Part shown: piece by piece, positions 1 through 9,768 of the stretch
Position numbering within the stretch: the stretch's first letter is position 1
Layout: every line of letters starts with the position of its first letter
Assembly: GCF_001574435.1 (NCBI RefSeq)
Contig: NZ_LOCN01000007.1
Location: 225,186-289,185 of the forward strand
DNA from: Moritella sp. JT01
Lineage (GTDB): Bacteria > Pseudomonadota > Gammaproteobacteria > Enterobacterales > Moritellaceae
Reading direction: 5' to 3'
Length of the DNA stretch: 64,000 nt
Position numbers and translations under genes: made by a program
The notes under the pieces: generated by a model
Told to the model about the DNA's origin: nothing
Seen by the model: only the letters and a program-made list of their open reading frames with translations
Databases searched by the model: none

Positions 1-214
1 AAATGTCTGAGCAAGTATTGTTACCTGCTCATTGTTTGGGTAGAACCTGTATTTATACGTAATAAGTTTCAATTTTCAGCACCTTATATAACTGTATCCA
101 TATACAGTACCAAGTTCTAAACGTAGACTCTATGTGCAAATATGTCAATATTAATAACAACACAGAGTGCTTATTGCTACGTAATAATGACTTACATCAC
201 CGCCCTAAAGGACA
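1..214. other. Left edge, no gene seen
   Basis: No coding frame resembling the missing front of the following ABC ATPase is visible here. A TAA stop at 206-208 lies in frame just upstream of that ORF's GTG, so the missing N-terminus is not hidden by the window edge. Confidence 0.6.
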
Positions 215-1012
215 GTGTTTTTCGTCAAAGGTGATAAAAAAACAATTGCACTAAAAATCGAGAAAGTAGCTGCAACATTAAAAATAGCGGACTATCTAGA
301 TCGTAAGCCAGCTAAGTTATCAGGTGGTCAACGCCAACGTGTTGCTATGGGTCGCGCAATTGTACGCGATCCCCAATTGTTCTTATTTGATGAGCCTTTA
401 TCTAACTTAGATGCATCATTACGTGCGCACATGCGTTTAGAAATTAAGAAGCTACAACGAGAATTAGCCGTAACCAGTGTTTATGTCACACATGACCAAG
501 TTGAAGCAATGACGCTAGCAGACCGCATCATAGTATTGAATCAAGGTGTGATTGAACAAGTTGGTACGCCTGCCGAAGTCTACCACCAGCCAGCAAGTAC
601 CTTTGTCGCGAGTTTTATTGGCAGTCCCGCGATGAATTTTCATCAGGCTGAAATTATCGATAGCGTCGTAAAATTTGAACATCAAAGTATATTCTTATCC
701 GAATACGCTCATTTGCCAGCGCAAACAATCCAGTTAGGCATTAGACCCGAACATGCTTTGTTAGCGCCTTCAAACACGGGGTTAAATTTTTCACTTACAG
801 TCCAAGCGGTTGAACCATTAGGACCGAATCAACTCGTACATGGCTTAGTCAATGATAAAATATTTACGGCTTTAACGCCCGAGCAACACTTCTCAAGCAA
901 AGAAATATTAACCCTGAATGTTGCAAAACAGCACTTACACCTCTTTAGCAAAGACGGGAAACGATTATTATCGGCGGATGAAAATACAGGCACATTAGCG
1001 AAAGCAAGTTGA
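215..1012 (+). pseudogene. N-terminally truncated sugar-type ABC transporter ATPase (MalK/UgpC family)
   Basis: The 265-residue product matches the back two thirds of a carbohydrate-importer ATPase. It has the signature LSGGQRQRVAMGRAIVRDP, Walker B LFLFDEPLSNLD, the switch histidine in YVTHDQ, and a C-terminal TOBE-like regulatory region (IRPEH). Family members are about 360 residues and begin with Walker A and the Q-loop; neither is present, and an in-frame stop precedes the GTG start. Without Walker A it cannot bind ATP normally, so I treat it as a remnant. No permease or binding-protein gene lies beside it. Confidence 0.75.
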
Positions 1013-1042
1013 ATGCTCGTTAATTAAACCTGTAATAACAAA

Positions 1043-1079
1043 AAAGGCACACTTCAACCAAACGTTAAAGTGTGCCTTT
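1043..1079. terminator. Bidirectional rho-independent terminator
   Basis: The 12-bp perfect stem AAAGGCACACTT / AAGTGTGCCTTT has a 13-nt loop and A/T tracts on both sides. It lies between the convergent truncated ATPase and the nupC-like gene. Confidence 0.85.
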
Positions 1080-1132
1080 CTATTTTAATGTTTTTACTTA
1101 CTGAATTATTACAATATCCAGTAATCTCAGCC

Positions 1133-2341
1133 TTACAAGCTAATAAATATACCCGCTAATGCAGCACTCATTAAGTTAGCGAGTGTTGCTGCTAGTACCG
1201 CTTTAAAACCTAAGTTTGCAACATCTGAACGACGCTCTGGCGCCATCACACCGATAGAACCGATTTGAATTGCGATAGAACCAATGTTAGCAAAACCACA
1301 CAATGCAAACGTAATAATAACTTGGCTGTGCTCAGAAATAGTCTCTTTAACGGCAGCGAAGTCCATGAAAGCAACAAATTCATTTAGAATCACTTTTTGA
1401 CCAATGAATGAACCAGCAATAAGCATTTCATGTTCAGGTACACCAATCATAAAGGCGAGTGGAGCAAAGATATAACCCAGTACACTTTGTAATGTTAAGT
1501 TTTCAATGCTTACCCAGTTACCCACCATTTCTAAACCAGCATTGGCCATTGCAATTACACTCACAAATGCAATTAACATAGTACCGATTGCCACAGCAAC
1601 CTTCATACCATTCATCGCACCCGCAGCTAATGCATCAATCGCGTTACTGTGTTCGCTTTTTTCCATTACAACATCAGCGTCTTCCGTTACAGTTTCTTGC
1701 TCTGGCACTAATAATTTAGCCATCAATAAACTGCCCGGTGCCGCCATGAAGCTTGCTGCGATCAGGTATTTAAGTTCAACACCTAAACCTGCATAACCAC
1801 CCAGTACACTACCCGCAACCGATGCCATACCACCCGTCATTACAGCGAATAATTCTGAACGTGTCATTGTTGGTAAAAACGGTTTTACCAGTAATGGCGA
1901 CTCACCTTGAGAAAGGAAAATATTACCTGTTGCTGCTAATGATTCAACACGACTTGTACCAAGAAATTTCTGGATACCACCGCCAATCACTTTAATTACC
2001 CACTGCATTACACCAATGTAATAAAGCAATGAAATAAGCGAACTAATAAAAATAACTAAAGGTAATACACGGATCGCAAAGATAAAACCTTCCGTCGCTA
2101 AATCACCAAATAGGAATTGGATACCTACATCAGCAAAACCAAGGACACTCGCCACACCACTGCTCATTGCGCCAAGCATTGACTGACCAATAGAAGAGTA
2201 AAGTACAAGTGCAGCAAAACTAGCTTGTAGAAACAATGCACCACCCACGGTACGCCATTTGATCGCTTTGCGATTTTCAGAAAGTGCACATGCACATAAA
2301 ATAAGTACTACTATACCGACTAAGCTAATTAACAACTGCAT
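1133..2341 (-). CDS. nupC: NupC-type concentrative nucleoside transporter (CNT family)
   Basis: This 402-residue inner-membrane protein is full length for bacterial CNT symporters, which import nucleosides with Na+ or H+. Hydrophobic segments run throughout. The N-terminal part LISLVGIVVLILCACALSEN and the central FLSQGESPLLVKPFLP correspond to family landmarks, followed by the MTxSELFAVMTGGMASVAG block and the C-terminal FANIGSIAIQIG. The nucleobase motif usually reads G-Q-[ST]-E-[AS]-P and here reads S-Q-G-E-S-P, which may mark a sub-family. It is transcribed alone, convergent with the ATPase remnant. The family call is firm; the specificity is not. Confidence 0.9.
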   Translation of the reverse strand: MQLLISLVGIVVLILCACALSENRKAIKWRTVGGALFLQASFAALVLYSSIGQSMLGAMSSGVASVLGFADVGIQFLFGDLATEGFIFAIRVLPLVIFISSLISLLYYIGVMQWVIKVIGGGIQKFLGTSRVESLAATGNIFLSQGESPLLVKPFLPTMTRSELFAVMTGGMASVAGSVLGGYAGLGVELKYLIAASFMAAPGSLLMAKLLVPEQETVTEDADVVMEKSEHSNAIDALAAGAMNGMKVAVAIGTMLIAFVSVIAMANAGLEMVGNWVSIENLTLQSVLGYIFAPLAFMIGVPEHEMLIAGSFIGQKVILNEFVAFMDFAAVKETISEHSQVIITFALCGFANIGSIAIQIGSIGVMAPERRSDVANLGFKAVLAATLANLMSAALAGIFISL

Positions 2342-2946
2342 AATTTCATTCTGCTCATAAAAATAGATGTATAAAAAATGAAGGTGTTATACCGATTGTA
2401 ATAAAATTTAGATGGCAGTAAACGCAGGAAAAATTAACACCCAGTGGGATTAACTTAGACCTGATTAATGATCAGTATTTTATTGCAATGGGTATTACGT
2501 GCATTGGTATATGAGGTGAGGAAAAACAGTATTTTAGAAGAAAAATAATCTAGTCAGTCCGCCCAATAACAACATACGAGTCACCTTGATCGCAAGCTAC
2601 AGTCACGCTGGTCCAAATTCCTTGGGTCGCTCACATTTCCTTGATGACGGCTTGTAACTAAGGTGGCTAAACTCGTTGGTTCTGGCCGGAACGGAATTAT
2701 ATAGAGATCTAAGTCACATTAACAACCTTATTTAACATTAATTACAAAACACAAATTAGTGCTTAAAATTTAAACTAAACACGTAGATATTAAACTTTAA
2801 TGACATCCACCGATCAGTATACAAATTGGCAACCCCACTCGTTAACTACCATACTCAAATTAATGAAAGACAAGATTAATTACCGAGAACCTTAATGACC
2901 GTGAGTGGACATAATCCTTCACTTAATCATCTAAATAGGGGCACAA
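2342..2946. other. 605-bp divergent intergenic region (nupC / liu operon)
   Basis: No gene is seen. It must hold the nupC promoter (minus) and the liu promoter (plus). It contains a long imperfect palindrome at 2559-2692. No MerR-family liuR gene or clear LiuR operator was recognised. The liuA ribosome-binding site AGGGG lies just before the start. Confidence 0.6.
2559..2692. repeat. Imperfect ~134-bp inverted repeat, MITE-like
   Basis: The left arm (2559-2600) and the reverse complement of the right arm (2645-2692) share blocks in the same order: CCG-CCA-AAC, ACGAGT, CCACCTT and CAAGC. There are small gaps between them. This resembles a folded intergenic repeat or a short non-autonomous element. 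No target-site duplication was identified. Confidence 0.35.
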
Positions 2947-4119
2947 ATGGCCAACTCCTACACATCACTCAACTTTGCCCTTGGCGAAACCATCGAACTG
3001 CTGCGTGACAGCGTGACAGCGTTTGCAAATGATGAAATCGCCCCACGCGCAGCACAAATAGATCAAGATAATCTGTTTCCAGCAGATATGTGGCAAAAGT
3101 TTGGTGATATGGGATTATTGGGTATCACCATCAGCGAAGAATATGGTGGTGTAGATATGAGCTACCTTGCTCATGTCATCGCGATGCAGGAAATTAGCCG
3201 TGCATCTGCATCAGTAGGATTAAGCTATGGCGCACATTCTAATCTTTGTGTTAATCAGATATTTCGGCATGGCAATGTCCAGCAAAAACAGAAGTACCTG
3301 CCCAAACTCATTAGCGGAGAACACGTAGGCGCATTAGCCATGACCGAACCCAATGCGGGTTCTGATGTTGTTTCAATGAAATTAAGTGCGGTATTGGAAG
3401 GTGACAACTACATACTAAACGGCAACAAAATGTGGATCACCAACGGACCCGAAGCCAGTACTTATATCGTTTACGCAAAAACAGCACCCGAATTAAACAG
3501 CCATGGTATTACTGCTTTTATTGTTGAGCGCAGTTTTGATGGGTTTAGCCAAGCGCAAAAGCTGGACAAATTAGGCATGCGTGGTTCCAATACCTGTGAA
3601 CTTGTGTTTCAACATTGCCGTGTACCCAAAGACAATATCCTGGGCGAACTCAATCAAGGCGTACACGTATTAATGAGTGGCCTTGATTACGAACGCCTTG
3701 TGCTAACTGGCGGACCACTCGGGATCATGGATGCTTGCATGGATCTAGTCGTCCCTTATATCCACCAGCGTAAACAGTTCGGTAAAGCCATTGGTGAATT
3801 CCAACTTGTGCAAGCCAAAATAGCCGATATGTATAGCCAAATGAACGCAGCTAAATGTTATACCTATACCGTTGCCCGCGCTTGTGACAACGGCGAAGCC
3901 AGCCGTAAAGACTGCGCTGGCGTGATCTTATATTGCGCCGAACTGGCCACAAAAATGGCACTCGATACGATTCAATTGTTAGGCGGAAATGGTTACAGCA
4001 ACGAATACCCCGCAGGCCGTTTACTCCGTGATGCAAAGCTCTATGAAATTGGCGCTGGTACATCAGAAATGCGTCGTATATTGATTGGCCGAGAACTGTT
4101 TAATGAGTCAGGAGTCTAG
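2947..4119 (+). CDS. liuA: Isovaleryl-CoA dehydrogenase
   Basis: This acyl-CoA dehydrogenase of 390 residues is the usual length for the isovaleryl type. It oxidises isovaleryl-CoA to 3-methylcrotonyl-CoA and passes electrons to ETF. It shows [10 protein letters not shown] and WITNGP for FAD/substrate binding. The catalytic base appears to be Glu249 in [11 protein letters not shown], the position typical of isovaleryl-CoA dehydrogenase rather than the C-terminal Glu of other acyl-CoA dehydrogenases. The C-terminus has QLLGGNGY and [12 protein letters not shown]. An AGGGG ribosome-binding site precedes the ATG. It is the first gene of a tight operon, 5 bp before liuB. Confidence 0.95.
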   Translation: MANSYTSLNFALGETIELLRDSVTAFANDEIAPRAAQIDQDNLFPADMWQKFGDMGLLGITISEEYGGVDMSYLAHVIAMQEISRASASVGLSYGAHSNLCVNQIFRHGNVQQKQKYLPKLISGEHVGALAMTEPNAGSDVVSMKLSAVLEGDNYILNGNKMWITNGPEASTYIVYAKTAPELNSHGITAFIVERSFDGFSQAQKLDKLGMRGSNTCELVFQHCRVPKDNILGELNQGVHVLMSGLDYERLVLTGGPLGIMDACMDLVVPYIHQRKQFGKAIGEFQLVQAKIADMYSQMNAAKCYTYTVARACDNGEASRKDCAGVILYCAELATKMALDTIQLLGGNGYSNEYPAGRLLRDAKLYEIGAGTSEMRRILIGRELFNESGV

Positions 4120-4124
4120 AATAC

Positions 4125-5732
4125 ATGGCTAAAATAGGCACAACACTCAATATCAAACACCCTATTTTTGTGGCGAAACAACAAGCCATGCTCGATCTTG
4201 TAAAACAACTAGAAATTAACCTAGAACAAGTCAAAAAAGGCGGTGGTGAGATAGCACAACAGCGCCATTTAGCCCGAGGTAAAATGCTTGCCCGAGAGCG
4301 TATTGATGCTTTATTAGATCCCGGTTCGCCCTTATTAGAGCTGGGTCAATTTGCCGCTTGGCAGTATTATCACGAAGCGGTTCCCGCTGCGGGGGTGGTG
4401 GCTGGTATTGGGCGCGTTAATGGTATCGAATGTATGATCATTGCCAACGATGCCACCGTCAAAGGCGGCACTTATTATCCATTAACCGTTAAAAAGCACC
4501 TGCGCGCCCAAGAAATAGCAGAACGTTGCTGCCTACCTTGCATCTATTTAGTCGACTCTGGTGGTGCATTTTTACCCCAGCAAGATGAAGTTTTCCCCGA
4601 CCGCGACCACTTTGGCCGTATCTTCTTTAACCAAGCGAATATGTCCGCCAAAGGCATTCCACAAATCGCATCGGTCATGGGGTTATGTACCGCAGGTGGC
4701 GCTTACGTTCCCGCAATGGCAGATGAATCTATCATTGTAAAACAGCAAGGTACAATTTTCCTTGCTGGCCCTCCATTAGTCAAAGCGGCAACGGGCGAAG
4801 AAGTCACAGCTGAAGAATTAGGGGGTGCCGATGTGCATTGTAAAATATCGGGGGTTGCCGACCATTATGCCCAAGACGATGCCCACGCATTACAGCTGGT
4901 ACGCCAAGCTATCGCCAATATCAACCATGTAAAGCGCCCTAATTTAACCATTTACCCCAGTGCCCCACCGCTATACGATAGCCACGAACTGTACGGTATT
5001 GTTGGCACCGATTTAAAAAAACAATTCGATGTTAAAGAGGTCATTGCCCGTATTGTTGATAACTCCGAACTCGATGAGTTTAAAGCATGCTATGGCACAA
5101 CTCTGGTGTGTGGTTTTTCCCGTATTCAGGGCTACCCTGTCGGCATCATCGCCAACAACGGTATCTTATTTTCTGAATCTGCCCAAAAAGGCGCGCATTT
5201 TATTCAACTTTGCTGCAAACGTAAGATCCCATTAGTGTTCCTGCAAAATATCACTGGGTTTATGGTCGGAAAAAAGTACGAAGCAGAAGGCATAGCAAAG
5301 CACGGCGCAAAAATGGTTGCCGCTGTAGCTTGCGCACAAGTGCCGAAATTTACCGTCATTATTGGCGGCAGTTATGGTGCCGGTAATTATGGCATGTGTG
5401 GCCGTGCTTACGACCCCACCTTGTTATGGATATGGCCGAATGCCAGAATTTCAGTGATGGGCGGTGAGCAAGCTGCAAGCGTACTCAGTCAAATCAAAAA
5501 AGACGGGTTAGCACGTAATAATAAAAGCATGACAGATGACGAGGAAGCTAAATTTAAAGCCCCTATTATTGAACAATATGAAACCCAGGGTGACCCTTAT
5601 TATGCCAGCGCACGACTGTGGGATGACGGCATTATAGACCCTTTACAAACAAGGCAAGTACTCGGATTAGCGATATCCGCCGCACTAAATGCACCGATTA
5701 AAGATACCCAGTTTGGCATTTTTAGAATGTAG
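4125..5732 (+). CDS. liuB: Methylcrotonoyl-CoA carboxylase beta (carboxyltransferase) subunit
   Basis: At 535 residues it matches MCC beta subunits. It transfers the carboxyl group from biotin on LiuD to 3-methylcrotonyl-CoA, giving 3-methylglutaconyl-CoA. Carboxyltransferase landmarks include the region from [19 protein letters not shown], the glycine-rich [16 protein letters not shown] of the N-half, and [20 protein letters not shown] of the C-half. It is co-transcribed with liuA and with liuD, its partner, two genes downstream. Confidence 0.95.
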   Translation: MAKIGTTLNIKHPIFVAKQQAMLDLVKQLEINLEQVKKGGGEIAQQRHLARGKMLARERIDALLDPGSPLLELGQFAAWQYYHEAVPAAGVVAGIGRVNGIECMIIANDATVKGGTYYPLTVKKHLRAQEIAERCCLPCIYLVDSGGAFLPQQDEVFPDRDHFGRIFFNQANMSAKGIPQIASVMGLCTAGGAYVPAMADESIIVKQQGTIFLAGPPLVKAATGEEVTAEELGGADVHCKISGVADHYAQDDAHALQLVRQAIANINHVKRPNLTIYPSAPPLYDSHELYGIVGTDLKKQFDVKEVIARIVDNSELDEFKACYGTTLVCGFSRIQGYPVGIIANNGILFSESAQKGAHFIQLCCKRKIPLVFLQNITGFMVGKKYEAEGIAKHGAKMVAAVACAQVPKFTVIIGGSYGAGNYGMCGRAYDPTLLWIWPNARISVMGGEQAASVLSQIKKDGLARNNKSMTDDEEAKFKAPIIEQYETQGDPYYASARLWDDGIIDPLQTRQVLGLAISAALNAPIKDTQFGIFRM

Positions 5733-5812
5733 TTTTGTCTATCTCAATTTATATGCCCAAACTACTTCAATATGCATAATCACAAATCAAATATCACAGT
5801 TAGGATCATTGA

Positions 5813-6628
5813 ATGACAAAGAATTCAGACCAACTCAATATCATCAATGCAGAGCACTTACATACGGCGATTGATAATCAGGGTGTTGCAACTATCACCC
5901 TCACTCGTACCAAGGTACGCAACGCATTTAGTGCCGACACAATCAATCACCTGCTTACCACCCTCGCGGTGTTAAAACATGATCCAGCTGTGAAAATATT
6001 GATATTACGCGCCCAAGGCGAACACTTTTCTGCTGGGGCAGATATAAAGTGGATGAAAGATATTGCCAAACTCGGCTATCAAGACAATCTATCCGATGCG
6101 GTACAATTAGCCAAGTTAATGGACAAGCTGAATCAATTCCCTAAACCAACCATAGCGCTAGTACAAGGCGCTTGCTTTGGTGGCGCAATCGGACTTGTCG
6201 CCTGTTGTGACATAGCCCTCGCGACAACCACCGCCAAATTTTGCTTCAGTGAAGTTAAAATTGGTCTTATCCCAGCGGTAATCAGCCCCTATGTTGTTAC
6301 CGCGATTGGACCTCGGCAAGCACGACGATATTGTTTAACAGGTGAAGTATTTAGCGCAGAACAAGGACTAGAGTATGGTCTAATCCATCAAGTGGATGAT
6401 GATTTAGACACACTGTCCACGCCCTTTATCAACGCTTTACTCAGCAATAGTCCCGCAGCAATGCAAGCAGCTAAAGCACTCATTAATGACATTACCAACC
6501 ATGTTATCAACGACACATTAATTGCCGATACAAGCCAGCGTATTGCCGCAATTCGGGTATCAAACGAAGCTCAGGAAGGACTCGATGCATTTATGAATAA
6601 GCGTAAGCCCGACTGGAGCAAGGAATAA
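5813..6628 (+). CDS. liuC: Methylglutaconyl-CoA hydratase (enoyl-CoA hydratase family)
   Basis: This 271-residue crotonase-fold enzyme is placed between the two carboxylase subunits, the standard position of LiuC. It hydrates 3-methylglutaconyl-CoA to HMG-CoA. Oxyanion-hole segments are visible in [13 protein letters not shown] and [16 protein letters not shown]. The 80-bp gap from liuB is the largest in the operon; AGGATC precedes the ATG. The function is assigned from family plus operon position; the sequence alone would only give enoyl-CoA hydratase/isomerase. Confidence 0.9.
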   Translation: MTKNSDQLNIINAEHLHTAIDNQGVATITLTRTKVRNAFSADTINHLLTTLAVLKHDPAVKILILRAQGEHFSAGADIKWMKDIAKLGYQDNLSDAVQLAKLMDKLNQFPKPTIALVQGACFGGAIGLVACCDIALATTTAKFCFSEVKIGLIPAVISPYVVTAIGPRQARRYCLTGEVFSAEQGLEYGLIHQVDDDLDTLSTPFINALLSNSPAAMQAAKALINDITNHVINDTLIADTSQRIAAIRVSNEAQEGLDAFMNKRKPDWSKE

Positions 6629-6633
6629 CGTCT

Positions 6634-8793
6634 ATGTCGCATCATTCGTTCGCGAATAAGCCAAAGCCATTTACCAAGATCCTCATCGCTAATCGCGGTG
6701 AAATAGCCTGCCGAATCATAAAAACAGCGCAGCGACTTGGTATTCAGTGTGTCGCCATTTATTCCGCTGCGGACACCAATGCACGCCACGTTAGCATGGC
6801 TGATGAAGCATTTTATTTAGGGCCTGCACCAGCGACAGAATCTTACCTTAATCGCGCGCGTATTTTAGAAATTGCAGCAGAGTCCGATGTTCAAGCCATT
6901 CACCCTGGTTATGGTTTCTTATCCGAAAACGCAGACTTTGCCCAAGCATGTTCGCTACAAGGGTTAATCTTCATTGGGCCAAGTGTGGATGCGATAACCA
7001 CAATGGGCAGTAAAAGCGCGGCTAAAACCATTATGGCAAGCGCCCACGTACCTCTGATCCCGGGGTATCATGGGCATTGCCAAGATGAACTAACATTACG
7101 AAATAACGCACAAAAAATTGGCTATCCACAACTACTCAAAGCTGTCTATGGTGGGGGTGGTAAAGGCATGCGTATCATCCACCACGCCAGTGAGTTTACG
7201 CATGCTCTCGCCGCAACTAAACGAGAATCAATGGCCAGTTTTGGCAATGACGACATGCTAATAGAGCGCTATTTAACTAAGACTCGCCATGTCGAAATCC
7301 AGATTTTCAGTGATCATCATGGCAACTGCATTTATCTCTCTCAACGTGATTGCTCGATTCAACGCCGTCATCAAAAAATATTAGAAGAAGCCCCTGCCCC
7401 CGCATTACCACTCGCCACTCAAATTGCCATGGGGGAAGCTGCAGTTGCGGCCGCAAAAGCCATTAATTATCATGGGGCGGGTACGGTGGAATTCTTATAT
7501 GATGAACAAGATCGGTTCTATTTCATGGAGATGAATACCCGTTTACAAGTTGAACATCCCATTACCGAAATGATAACAGGACTAGATTTAGTCGAATGGC
7601 AGTTGCATATTGCCAACGGTGCACCATTGCCCTTACACCAAAACCAAGTACACATTAATGGCCATGCGATTGAAGTACGTATTTACGCGGAAGATCCTGA
7701 TAAGGATTTTATGCCCGCCAGTGGGAAGATTGAATTTTTGAGTCAACCAGTAGCATCCAAGCACGTGCGTATTGATACTGGTGTTGTCCAAGGCGATGAG
7801 ATCAGCCCGTATTATGACCCCATGATCGCCAAATTAATTGTCTGGGATCATAACCGTGACCTTGCCCTGCAGCGACTACAAGCCGCATTGGCTGATTATA
7901 AAATTGCAGGCATTAAAACCAACATCGGTTTTTTAACTCAGTTAATACAAGTACCGGCACTGCAAGCAGCAAACCTCAATACTGACTTTATTGTCACCCA
8001 TGCTAAGGTCTTAAAACCTAAAACAATTAATCTTAATTATGTCTTAATCTTGGCGGGACTCGCGTTACAGTTAAATCCAGAATCACAACACGTTACCGCG
8101 GATGCTATAACCAGTAATACCGTAATACATAATATAAACAATGATATACACTCCCCTTGGTCTCAAACAACGAACTGGCGTTTAAATCAACCCGCAATCA
8201 AAAAGTTTGCACTGACAACGACCAATAACGACAACCATCATTACACACTCACACTGACAACATTAACGCAGGGTTTTCAAGTCACAGTGAATAGCCGTGA
8301 TCAACACACTCAAAACGAAAACCAGAAAAAAAATCAAGTGTGCTCAGATAGCCTTGTGAGTGGTCAGCTTAATCGCAATGAACTCACCGCGTGTATCAAT
8401 GGTCATCAAATTAAAGCAACGATTGTTATATCGCCATTACACATCACTGTTTTTTATGCGGGTAGTAACACTGTGCTATTACGCCAATCTCTAATCCAAT
8501 CCACAGTGCAAAACAAGGCCTTACGATCTAGTATTGAAGATGAACTCGAAACAAAGATAACCGCACCAATGAATGGCGTTATTGTCAGTGTACTTTGCCA
8601 ACCCGACCAAATCGTCGAGGCGGGTGAACCTTTAGTCGTGATGGAAGCGATGAAGATGGAGTGCAATATCAATGCACCCGTAGCTGGCACAGTAACAACC
8701 GTGTTTTATCAAGATGGCGACATGGTCAAAGATGGTGCTCAATTAATACAATTAACTCCATCCCTGACACTTGATAACAAGGAACACGCGTAA
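6634..8793 (+). CDS. liuD: Methylcrotonoyl-CoA carboxylase alpha (biotin carboxylase/carrier) subunit
   Basis: This 719-residue biotin-dependent ligase subunit begins with [14 protein letters not shown] of biotin carboxylase. It carries an ATP-grasp core ([20 protein letters not shown], then [15 protein letters not shown]) up to about residue 450 and ends in a biotinyl domain with the EAMKME motif; the biotinylated lysine is near residue 674. The linker region (about 455-630) is polar, Asn/Thr/His-rich and poorly conserved. The whole protein is somewhat longer than the LiuD proteins I know (about 655-670). Its stop overlaps the liuE start by one base (TAATG), which implies translational coupling. 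Confidence 0.95.
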   Translation: MSHHSFANKPKPFTKILIANRGEIACRIIKTAQRLGIQCVAIYSAADTNARHVSMADEAFYLGPAPATESYLNRARILEIAAESDVQAIHPGYGFLSENADFAQACSLQGLIFIGPSVDAITTMGSKSAAKTIMASAHVPLIPGYHGHCQDELTLRNNAQKIGYPQLLKAVYGGGGKGMRIIHHASEFTHALAATKRESMASFGNDDMLIERYLTKTRHVEIQIFSDHHGNCIYLSQRDCSIQRRHQKILEEAPAPALPLATQIAMGEAAVAAAKAINYHGAGTVEFLYDEQDRFYFMEMNTRLQVEHPITEMITGLDLVEWQLHIANGAPLPLHQNQVHINGHAIEVRIYAEDPDKDFMPASGKIEFLSQPVASKHVRIDTGVVQGDEISPYYDPMIAKLIVWDHNRDLALQRLQAALADYKIAGIKTNIGFLTQLIQVPALQAANLNTDFIVTHAKVLKPKTINLNYVLILAGLALQLNPESQHVTADAITSNTVIHNINNDIHSPWSQTTNWRLNQPAIKKFALTTTNNDNHHYTLTLTTLTQGFQVTVNSRDQHTQNENQKKNQVCSDSLVSGQLNRNELTACINGHQIKATIVISPLHITVFYAGSNTVLLRQSLIQSTVQNKALRSSIEDELETKITAPMNGVIVSVLCQPDQIVEAGEPLVVMEAMKMECNINAPVAGTVTTVFYQDGDMVKDGAQLIQLTPSLTLDNKEHA

Positions 8794-9761
8794 TGACGTC
8801 GCGACTCACTGATAACCTGAATCAGCGCTCTAACCAAGCGTATCTACTGCCCGAAGCAGTTAAAATTGTCGAAGTAGGTCCGCGGGACGGGCTACAAAAT
8901 GAAATAGAAATAAGCCTAAATGATAAGATATCGCTGGTGAATATTCTTAGCCATACCGGTTTGACCATGATCGAATCAGGTAGCTTCGTCTCTCCAAAAT
9001 GGGTGCCTCAGATGGCAAATAGTGGCGAGCTATTTAAACGTATAAAGCGCACTAAGGGTGTTACTTATTCTGCGTTAACGCCCAATTTGATTGGTTTAAA
9101 TGCTGCTATCGCTGCGAATGTCGATGAAGTGGCAATATTTGGTTCTGCGTCTGAAAGCTTTAGCCGCAAGAATATTAACTGCTCTATTAACGAATCGCTG
9201 CGTCAATTTGAGCCAGTCGTAAAACAAGCGCTAGCGACAGGCTTACCCGTACGTGGTTACATATCTTGCACACTTGGCTGCCCCTATGAAGGCTACATAA
9301 GCGTTAACAAAGTCGCAAAAATCGCTCAACAGTTACACGACATGGGTTGTTATCAAATTAGCCTTGGGGATACTGTTGGTGTTGGCACACCCGAAGCGGT
9401 AAAAACGATGATCAACGCCGTCGAACAGCACGTCCCCATCAGTAAATTAGCTGTACATTTCCATGATACTTACGGCCAAGCGTTAGCCAATATTTATGCC
9501 GCATTACAGTTAGGCATTCGTGTTATCGACAGTGCAGTGGCAGGTTTAGGTGGTTGCCCTTATGCGCGAGGCGCGTCAGGTAATGTCGCCACCGAAGATG
9601 TGGTTTATATGCTCAATGGCTTAGGGATTGAATCGGGTGTAGATCTCAATGAATTAATTACTGCGGGTAACTTTATTTGCCAACGTTTAAATCGTCCCAA
9701 TGGCTCTAAAGTCGCCTTAGCCTACCCAACCGCGCAAGCGCGATTTCAATCATTAATATGA
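8793..9761 (+). CDS. liuE: Hydroxymethylglutaryl-CoA lyase
   Basis: This 322-residue lyase splits HMG-CoA to acetoacetate and acetyl-CoA, the last step of leucine/isovalerate breakdown. The N-terminal [11 protein letters not shown], the metal-binding [13 protein letters not shown] and the G-loop [15 protein letters not shown] with the catalytic cysteine are all present. It has an N-terminal extension of about 20 residues before the barrel. It shares one base with liuD and lies 7 bp before the acetoacetyl-CoA synthetase gene that uses its product. Confidence 0.95.
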   Translation: MTSRLTDNLNQRSNQAYLLPEAVKIVEVGPRDGLQNEIEISLNDKISLVNILSHTGLTMIESGSFVSPKWVPQMANSGELFKRIKRTKGVTYSALTPNLIGLNAAIAANVDEVAIFGSASESFSRKNINCSINESLRQFEPVVKQALATGLPVRGYISCTLGCPYEGYISVNKVAKIAQQLHDMGCYQISLGDTVGVGTPEAVKTMINAVEQHVPISKLAVHFHDTYGQALANIYAALQLGIRVIDSAVAGLGGCPYARGASGNVATEDVVYMLNGLGIESGVDLNELITAGNFICQRLNRPNGSKVALAYPTAQARFQSLI

Positions 9762-9768
9762 GGTTGTA

